From Piscicola geometra (lineage: Eukaryota > Annelida > Clitellata > Hirudinida > Piscicolidae): DNA of 64,000 nt. The stretch lies in assembly GCA_943735955.1 (NCBI GenBank), contig OX030957.1, forward strand, positions 11,305,100-11,369,099, written 5' to 3'. The notes under the pieces are model-generated. The model was not told the DNA's origin, searched no databases, and worked only from the letters and a program-made list of their open reading frames with translations. Both the position numbers and the translations under genes were made by a program. This document shows, piece after piece, positions 61,701 through 64,000 of this stretch (positions are counted from its first letter, which is position 1; each line of letters opens with the position of its first letter).

Positions 61701-62725
61701 TTATTTATTCTTTCGTTAAATTTGAAATTTTTTGTTTATTGTTTAATAAATTATCCTTTCAGTTTTCAAATTAATTCACTTATTGAATTTAATCAGCATT
61801 CCAATCTATTTTCAACTTTCTTAAATAAATGTAACTAAAGCATAGTATTCAGTCTATACAGACTAGTGTATAGACACGTGTTCAAAACATAAATGCGGAA
61901 CAAAGAGAATATGAAAGACAATGAAATATTAATTCTGATAATTGGAATGCTAATTAAATGGAATAAGAGAATTATTTTGAAAACTGAAATAATAATTTGA
62001 ATAAATAAAAATAGTAACAAATAATTTTTTTTCATTTAAAGAAATACTTTAAGTAGCTATAATAATAATTGTATTAAACATTTCATTAATTGCTATTAAA
62101 AGTTTCTCAGATAAATGTACAAAAAATGAGGTCTCTATAGGATGAGTTCTCATAGGATGAGGTCTCCAGGATGGGATCTCCAAGATTGTGGTCCCCTAGG
62201 ATGAGGTCTCCGCATACCGTATATTTGTGTGTGTGTTTGAAGTTGTACAGAACACCTTAAAAGTGAGAAGAACAGAAAGGTAGTTTTTCCTCTCGCCCAC
62301 CACCATGCAGTTGCTGATGAATGGAAACCTCTTGAGGATTCTTTCCTCTATGGGCACTGGGGCAATATTTTCGCCACCAGACGTTATTATCAGTTCTGTT
62401 GGAATGGAATATAGGTGTCAAAAAAGAAATAGTTTAGCATTCAGCTCAAGCCTAACCTAGTCCTATAATACCCATGTGATTTATTCTCAATGTAATTTTT
62501 TTCACATATCTTTTTTACTTCACTATTTTCATTATCTTAATTTTCATTATCTTTTAACTATATTTTGAGCAAACCTTTGATTCTTCCACTGATGACCAAA
62601 AAGTCATCCTTGTCGAAGTATCCTAGGTCTCCACTTAAAAAATATCCCTCTTCATCAAACGTTTCCCTGGTCTGAGCTTCTTTGCCCAAGTAGCCCATGA
62701 AGATGTTGCGACCCCGCATACAAAT
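46777..62725 (-). CDS. ACSBG-like: Bubblegum-type long-chain acyl-CoA synthetase (last five exons)
   Basis: Activates long or very-long-chain fatty acids to acyl-CoA with ATP. Exons: 62725-62575 (ICMRGRNIFMGYLGKE..GYFLSGDLGYFDKDD), 62395-62256 (LIITSGGENIAPVPIEERIL), 54778-54690 (VELDMKTLDPSRKLAAPTIE), 54541-54384 (TVEEALKSMTEEARNEIDYG..NDFSISSGTL) and 46850-46777 (PTMKLKRKAVAELYKDIIND-LYA, stop). All phases agree and all introns are GT-AG, giving about 203 residues of the C-terminal subdomain. SGDLGYFD is the adenylate-forming hinge motif; GRIKELIITSGGEN and GPTMKLKR match the ACSBG subfamily rather than ACSL. The 5' exons lie beyond 64000. Introns of 7.5 kb each are filled with LINEs, including an intact one in sense orientation. 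Confidence 0.95.
46851..48120. other. ACSBG-like last intron, 3' part
   Basis: A short CA repeat (CACACACACACACATATT, 47289-47306) and AGGTTAGGTTTAGGAATTAG-GGTTAAG (47980-48006), resembling decayed telomere-type sequence. No gene. Confidence 0.45.
48110..48230 (-). mobile_element. SINE tail fragment with (AATAC)n
   Basis: TCGTGGCGTAAACCCGGACG-GGCTTCAAGACCACTAAG matches the 3' half of the SINE at 63700-63890 (GTGGCGTAAAATTCGAACGA). It is preceded by four ACAAT/AATAC units (48115-48133), its probable tail on the minus strand. Confidence 0.6.
48231..48443. other. AT-rich with (TA)n patches
   Basis: TATATATATACAAACATGTT..CGTATATATATATG forms a potential hairpin (48258-48287). Otherwise nothing. 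Confidence 0.4.
48444..50235 (-). mobile_element. Non-LTR retrotransposon (RTE/I-like), 5'-truncated, frameshifted
   Basis: Minus strand in order: LLSADGYTLITDNKKILKRC (50225), SGKAPGSDAIPAEVYKE, IIHLYKRKGSRQACDNHRGI-SLLS (RT fingers), then after a frameshift YVDLTKAFDTVSKEGLWKIM (RT motif A), NGIKQGCVLAPTLFSLMFSA (motif B), another frame, DLLFADDCALNAVSE (FADD catalytic box), GLTISTKKTEVL, and after a further gap LRKILGIKWQDKSPDTVVL..CWAGHVVRMPDERLPKRLF to 48444. All RT blocks are present but in at least four frames, so it is inactive. The endonuclease is missing. It lies in an ACSBG intron, in sense with the gene. Confidence 0.88.
50281..50496 (+). pseudogene. Cys-rich transposon-derived fragment
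   Basis: The plus strand shows NYTLSSCQTNRCKCFNSKRF-CISRCN and CNNKN. The CxxxxCxCxxxxxxCxxxC pattern resembles the Cys-rich tail of some integrase-like (KRBA2/Ginger-type) transposon proteins. It is too short for certainty. Confidence 0.35.
50540..52985 (-). mobile_element. CR1/L2-like LINE, degenerate
   Basis: Minus-strand blocks in order: endonuclease fragments (VIGLVVYRTG, LLILRDFNFHLEKPSDNDT; 52830-52555), a linker with SAPWFDYECLVSKRLKKVLR (52483-51800), RT fingers (SAYITPLLQKP, SSFRLISNMRVFSKLMERFL; 51715-51437), motif A VLLDLSAALDLVDHATLLRR and motif B VHQGSVLYPLLFSLYTGDLE (51411-51124), then a decayed thumb ending SRIDYGILTGLP at about 50560. PQGS has become HQGS, and frameshifts plus a lost YADD region make it dead. 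It is near full length, so it is an older relative of the intact element at 55885. Confidence 0.85.
52990..53235. mobile_element. Right part of a family A element
   Basis: CTTCGGAAGTTGAGAAA to GTTCATCTTGAGCAACCTCC-CTA matches 21715-21959 and the right end of 44951-46156. The left part has been replaced by the LINE. Confidence 0.7.
53286..53570. repeat. Degenerate telomere-like (TTAGGG)n sequence
   Basis: Many GGGTTAGGG, GGGTTAGAG, GGATTGGAG and GGGTTTGGAG units on the plus strand over about 280 bp, within an ACSBG intron. It is too irregular for a functional telomere. It could be an interstitial relic or a repeat that grew from a short seed; similar scraps lie at 3981, 29925 and 47980. Confidence 0.75.
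53571..54383. other. ACSBG-like intron, no feature recognised
   Basis: AT-rich; only chance short frames. Confidence 0.4.
54779..55550. other. ACSBG-like intron with a weak plus-strand coding hint
   Basis: TTTTTTTCAG-TTGAGTTTAATAATGTAG.. (55072 onward) gives VEFNNVEVPKVEESNADSCE, and 55300-55376 gives MTHTIQQARERNLDAMNQLI-EDFK then stop. The latter looks like the helical end of a Myb/SANT-like transposon protein. Nothing firm. Confidence 0.3.
55551..55884. repeat. (ATGT)n microsatellite with (CTAT)n edge
   Basis: About 81 perfect ATGT units (55551-55876) passing into three CTAT units next to the LINE. On the LINE strand this is the 3' tail: (GATA)3 then (CATA)n. Confidence 0.97.
55896..55930 (-). 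ncRNA. 3'-terminal hairpin of the intact LINE
   Basis: On the minus strand, TAGAGCGC - TATTGAGATTTATTAAAT - GGCGCTATA: a 7-8 bp stem with one mismatch, directly before the tail. It is conserved at 60133-60167 and, with different loops, at 25228, 37012, 41305 and 61442. Probably the RNA signal bound by the LINE reverse transcriptase, as shown for eel UnaL2. Confidence 0.6.
55941..58811 (-). CDS. LINE ORF2 protein: apurinic-type endonuclease and reverse transcriptase
   Basis: 956 residues. Endonuclease (about 10-230): GLLNIRS (N19), FVLTETWHG (E45), IVLAIYRPG, LAGDFNVRVD (D155, N157) and the final FSDHGF (D219, H220), so all catalytic positions of the exonuclease/endonuclease fold are present. 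Reverse transcriptase (about 480-760): VVPLLKKDGSDINSINNYRP, motif A FLDMSAAFDCVDH (583-595), motif B HGVPQGSVLGPILFLLYTSD, catalytic SYADD (674-678), KLNQSKTKIL and LGFIFDKKLTMNEH. The C-terminal SRLDYCNSLFWGLP..NRAAKVVVG and WNSLPNQLR are typical of CR1/L2-group elements. No stop or frameshift; the protein should be catalytically competent. Clade placement (CR1 versus L2 versus Rex1) needs a tree. Confidence 0.95.
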   Translation of the reverse strand: MENSKNFEKIKFVNFGLLNIRSIVFKYNEVYELIHEGLDIFVLTETWHGSHDEISVRKAMPPGYNFVDFLRPLDPFHGGLIIYYKSVFKCKRLDLPKISTFEAVALKLFCYKCDFIVLAIYRPGSAPVSPLFFTELTLVLENVSILASHLVLAGDFNVRVDRPDHPNAVMLHDVFENFHLINRVNEPTHNLGGVLDLIVTSCELPVSDIKVFPSGIFSDHGFIKVRLPFEVKPPRIAKKLVRSWKRMKEDLFVSLVLDSPISKPCSNNDVDELLELFNKEIKRIVDIVAPLHMAKCRREPMAPWFDGECRQAKRDCRKKERKYRKTLQIVDKNNFITACRSKNCLLVGKRNLYWKNLVDENRMKPKQLWNIINKLLCDESDFADAETDFSANTFLHFFSNKVERVRQDTENCDVNDNLMFSDSEIPENYKLSSFSILSEDYVIKVVLDSPNKTCSLDCLPTFVFKKYINLFSKFLTSFINLSLNLGKFPNLCKHALVVPLLKKDGSDINSINNYRPVSNLFFISKLIERIVAKELLEYLTFNSLLPVYQSGYRQFHSTETALLQVLSSLYAAMDKNETSILAFLDMSAAFDCVDHSILLERLSRSFGITGVVYSWFESYLFNRSQQVSYKSELSENQIITHGVPQGSVLGPILFLLYTSDVFKIIESSGFLGHSYADDIQLIVSCSPFEFKNSIDKLVKCLSNIDLWMSANRLKLNQSKTKILPIGTWQQLSRIEVDHVVIDGEDIELSSQATNLGFIFDKKLTMNEHIKHLTGTCSYQLRKLMSIRRSLTTATTQGLVHAFIHSRLDYCNSLFWGLPERSIGMLQSIQNRAAKVVVGAYKYDHVTPIFKELHWLRVDKRIIFKICMLMYKCLNGRAPKYLMDRCTLKTNTLQPYRLRSDEVNYLAVPPTRLKIGTRQFSVSGPLVWNSLPNQLRQPGLTAKMFNDMLKTYLFSLS
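58772..59689 (-). CDS. LINE ORF1 protein with PHD-type zinc finger
   Basis: 305 residues. The N-terminus has a complete C4HC3 spacing: C7, C10, C20, C23, H28, C31, C52, C55 (CYRCNKG, CMCNTIMHGKC, FCDEC), the layout of a PHD finger. Residues 60-160 are coiled-coil-like (DLSADVKKLIDLNASTAKEI). From 163, ARENNIILFNL opens an RNA-binding-type domain similar in order to LINE-1 ORF1p, and the C-terminal part (VKIFHDLTREQRNEFNKLVD) resembles its C-terminal domain. It likely trimerises and coats the LINE RNA. The PHD finger could target chromatin; that role is inference. ORF2 begins before its stop, in another frame. Confidence 0.88.
   Translation of the reverse strand: MLIMSKCYRCNKGAKDGLMCCMCNTIMHGKCIGLSDDFIHSLSSIRNLKVFCDECLRNAESLKSSVKIDDLSADVKKLIDLNASTAKEINDLKKLVGEYGKGIDEITSADKLIEGSVEKLKKEMSVSWASIVGSEIKKSVDGVNVELKSMKKAIDASSETKARENNIILFNLNESNVKGHDRDAIIDLFKKITDDTIKNDDVSTVTRQGRLDEGSDKIRPIVIRFKSQASKTMVLKNSHRIKTLPGEVAKVKIFHDLTREQRNEFNKLVDEAKEVVKNGDGSFFTRVIGPVGRWKIVKILKKSNL
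59690..59939 (-). promoter_or_regulatory. 5' UTR / internal promoter region of the intact LINE
   Basis: 250 bp between the ORF1 start and the adjacent (ATGT)n array. It contains a duplicated TTATAATAATTAATTATAAT-AAAC pair (59696-59746). An internal promoter is expected for an autonomous LINE but cannot be localised. Confidence 0.4.
59940..60121. repeat. (ATGT)n microsatellite with (CTAT)n edge
   Basis: About 41 ATGT units then about four CTAT units next to the truncated LINE copy. It is both the tail of that copy and the immediate 5' flank of the full-length element. Confidence 0.97.
60122..60977 (-). mobile_element. 5'-truncated second copy of the intact LINE
   Basis: Aligns without indels to 55885-56740 (constant offset 4237). 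I counted three substitutions: tATTTATATG/tATTTGTATG, GCAGTAGTCC/GCAGGAGTCC (Tyr to Ser in SRLDYC) and GGTCTACC/GGTCGACC. It carries the last about 266 ORF2 residues (open from 60178) and the 3' hairpin. The truncation point falls at GAATTC|TGTATGTATG, directly in another (TGTA)n run. Confidence 0.95.
60978..61006. repeat. Short (TGTA)n run at the LINE truncation point
   Basis: Six to seven TGTA units ending TGCATGCACA. On the LINE strand this is the 5' flank of the truncated copy and has the same repeat class as its 3' tail. Confidence 0.9.
61018..61396. mobile_element. hAT-derived repeat, family C copy
   Basis: TTTAAATCGGGGGTCTAATG-ATGTGGCAATTCTTGACCA at the start and GCGTTAATCGAAAGTTAACT-TAGATTAATGCACAGCTCTA at the end match 17318-17823. 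Three short tandem copies of GGAAATATTTAACGGCGTT occur at about 61265-61330. The inverse of the right end begins TAGAGCTGTGCATTAATCTA, a hAT-like terminus. Confidence 0.72.
61416..61475 (-). mobile_element. LINE 3'-end fragment: perfect hairpin and (TTGA)n tail
   Basis: ATAGCGCTCTT - TCCTCAAATTC - AAGAGCGCTAT is a perfect 11-bp stem (61442-61474). On the minus strand it is followed by AGAAATCTATTTGATTGATT. The insertion consists of little more than hairpin and tail. Confidence 0.75.
61485..62212. mobile_element. Foldback element FB-3
   Basis: The left arm CGGAGTCCTCATTCTAGGGG then about six 17-18 bp units near ATCTCATCCTGTGRAG (61485-61600). The right arm 62126-62212, whose inverse reads CGGAGACCTCATCCTAGGGG, then ACCACAATCTTGGAGATCCC. 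The centre is AT-rich with no gene. A lone end of this family lies at 3505-3546. Confidence 0.82.
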
Positions 62726-62793
62726 CTGGGAAACAAAAAAACTATTGGATGAAAAAAATTTTTGAGAGTGTTTATAAACGATTTGACAAGCAT

Positions 62794-63000
62794 ATAGGAG
62801 AAATCAGGGCAAGATAACTATCTTAAAAGACTTTTTAATACTGCTTCAAAGTAAAAGAAATAAAAAAAAATTATTTCATTAAATATCTCAATATCTTTAT
62901 GTTTAATAATATTTTTTAATTTTCTATTAATATATTTTATAGGTTAAAATACGATTCTTTCGAGCGTACTAAAATGAGCGTCTTGCCCCACTACCGCTAT
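62794..63000. mobile_element. Short family B inverted-repeat element
   Basis: The left ATAGGAGAAATCAGGGCAAG-ATAAC and right end (inverse ATAGCGGTAGTGGGGCAAGA-CGCTC) are imperfect inverted termini flanked by T/TA. About 207 bp, the smallest copy in the window. Confidence 0.6.
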
Positions 63001-63122
63001 TCCTTCTGACAGCTACTTTTTCTTGCACTTAATTTTTTATCATTAAATTTTTTTTACAATGAAATTAACAAAGCTTTTCTATATTCTCTCTGCATCTATT
63101 AAAAAGTTCACAAGCTCTTCTT

Positions 63123-63310
63123 GAACGGGTAGCCGAGTCGGTAACGACTCTCGGTTTGACCAACAATGAAAGGCTCTATGTTCAAGTGCAACCAATGCCC
63201 TAGTAACCCAAAGGCGCAAGTGAAAATACGCAACCTAAGTGGCCTTGAAAATTGTTCGGGTTATGCGCCACTATTTATGCTCGTCATTATTATATTATTA
63301 TTATTATTAT
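63123..63310 (+). mobile_element. tRNA-derived SINE
   Basis: GAACGGGTAGCCGAGTCGGT has a box A match (TAGCCGAGTCGG, 63130-63141), and GTTCAAGTGCAACC at about 63180 is a box B-like match. The body continues CCAATGCCCTAGTAACCC..GTGGCCTTGAAAATTG..GCGCCACTATTTATGCTCGT and ends in (TTA)n at 63287-63312. The tRNA cloverleaf is not intact, so this is a SINE and not a tRNA gene. Confidence 0.75.
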
Positions 63311-63689
63311 TATAAATGGTAAAAAACCTGTCAACCTTCGGTTTAGCTAATCCACTAGCATGTCCTAAATTGAATGGCTCTGGACGCCTGGTAGATACTT
63401 CATGGTTCCTTTTAAAAAATGAGTTTAGCCAGTCTTTTTTCAGTTTTCTACTAAAGCCATTTATTAAAATTCAGTTATTGTAAATCCATACGGTATTTTT
63501 CAAACTTTTTTAGTGCGTTGAACCAAACTGTTTCGAAACACAAATATCTGCCTAATGACCCAGGCTTTTTCACTTTTCGTATATAGTGCCTCAAGATAAT
63601 TTTTCGAAAAACTCAATATATGAGTTCTGCTTTCATTTTGCTCGTTGTTCCTTCAACTACCTCATTATTAGCATTCTTCAAAGCTTCAA
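63311..63689. other. Spacer between SINEs
   Basis: No exon of the ACSBG-like gene could be found here although the gene must continue to the right. Nothing else was recognised. Confidence 0.35.
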
Positions 63690-63890
63690 TAATGACGAGC
63701 AATATTATAGTGGCGTAAAATTCGAACGAGCTTCCAGGCCACTTTGGCTGCCTATTTATATTTGCGCCTATGGGTTACTAGGGCATTGGTTGCACTTGAA
63801 CCTAAGACCGTTCATTATTGGTCAAGCCGAGAGTTGTTACACACTCGGTTACTCGCTCAATACCATAACTGTCCTTATTGGTTTTTCTCT
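63690..63890 (-). mobile_element. tRNA-derived SINE, inverted copy
   Basis: The minus strand reads GTAACCGAGTGTGTAACAAC-TCTCGGCTTGACCAATAATG, then GGTTCAAGTGCAACC (box B, 63788-63802), CCAATGCCCTAGTAACCC and GTGGCCTGGAAGCTCGTTCG..GCCACTATAATATTGCTCGT. Same family as 63123 but more complete in the 3' half. The two face each other about 400 bp apart. Confidence 0.75.
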
Positions 63891-64000
63891 CATAAGTACG
63901 AACTATGAAAACCTGAAATAATTGAAAAGTTTGTAATTAGACCAGATGTGGTATATATATTCAAAACTTATTTACAAATTATATGTTATGAATTGTAAAT

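Noticed and set aside
63123..63200. tRNA gene
   Set aside because: Boxes A and B are recognisable but acceptor and anticodon stems do not pair, and the sequence is repeated with a common 3' body, so it is a SINE.
63586..63921. 111-residue plus-strand frame near the window end
   Set aside because: Overlaps the inverted SINE copy and its flank; no ACSBG or other homology seen.

Overview
This window is animal nuclear DNA from an AT-rich, transposon-crowded, probably invertebrate genome. The evidence is GT-AG split genes for universal animal enzymes, a metazoan-type PRDM zinc-finger gene, several non-LTR retrotransposon lineages, hAT, piggyBac and pogo/Tigger DNA transposons, many short inverted-repeat elements, tRNA-derived SINEs and long microsatellites. 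The phylum cannot be fixed from sequence alone. There are no bacterial-type operons, rRNA genes or CRISPR arrays.

Host genes. (1) A transaldolase gene lies on the minus strand (start codon 4565, seven exons down to 507, 3' part off the left edge). All six residues expected in the active site sit at a constant offset from the human enzyme, which supports the exon model. (2) A PRDM13-like PR-domain/C2H2 regulator lies on the plus strand (exons 42754-43048 and 43384-44771), possibly with an upstream coding exon at 28431. (3) A bubblegum-type long-chain acyl-CoA synthetase (ACSBG-like) lies on the minus strand; its last five exons span 62725 to 46777 and its 5' part is off the right edge. Genes 2 and 3 converge tail to tail. 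(4) A set of spliced-looking minus-strand exons at 35060-35914, partly duplicated at 37640-38045, is unidentified.

Layout. 1-4.6 kb is transaldolase with intronic repeats. 4.6-8.7 kb holds a foldback element, a broken ZMYM/DUF4371-type hAT gene and a GC-rich LINE-like block. 8.9-12.7 kb is a hAT element with a perfect 8-bp target duplication and a piggyBac element nested inside it with TTAA duplications. 12.7-22 kb has more hAT, pogo and foldback elements and a LINE inserted in an inverted-repeat element. 22-32 kb has inverted-repeat elements carrying LINE fragments, a piggyBac relic and a hAT relic. 32-42 kb is mostly non-coding, with a Tigger relic, a 22-bp minisatellite and a segmental duplication that gives a natural empty/filled LINE insertion site. 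42.7-62.7 kb is the PRDM and ACSBG genes; the ACSBG introns are packed with retrotransposons. 62.7-64 kb has a small inverted-repeat element and two SINEs in opposite orientation.

The most striking object is a full-length, intact two-ORF CR1/L2-like LINE (55885-59939) in an ACSBG intron. Its tail is about 330 bp of (ATAC)n. Its 5' end abuts the (ATAC)n tail of a second, 5'-truncated copy of the same element that is about 99.6% identical over 857 bp, and that copy is also preceded by (ATAC)n. The same GAGCGC...GCGCT hairpin recurs at the 3' ends of several unrelated-looking LINE fragments in the window. Together this suggests a recently active retrotransposon that uses a 3' RNA hairpin and a simple-repeat tail, perhaps with a preference for landing in matching microsatellites.
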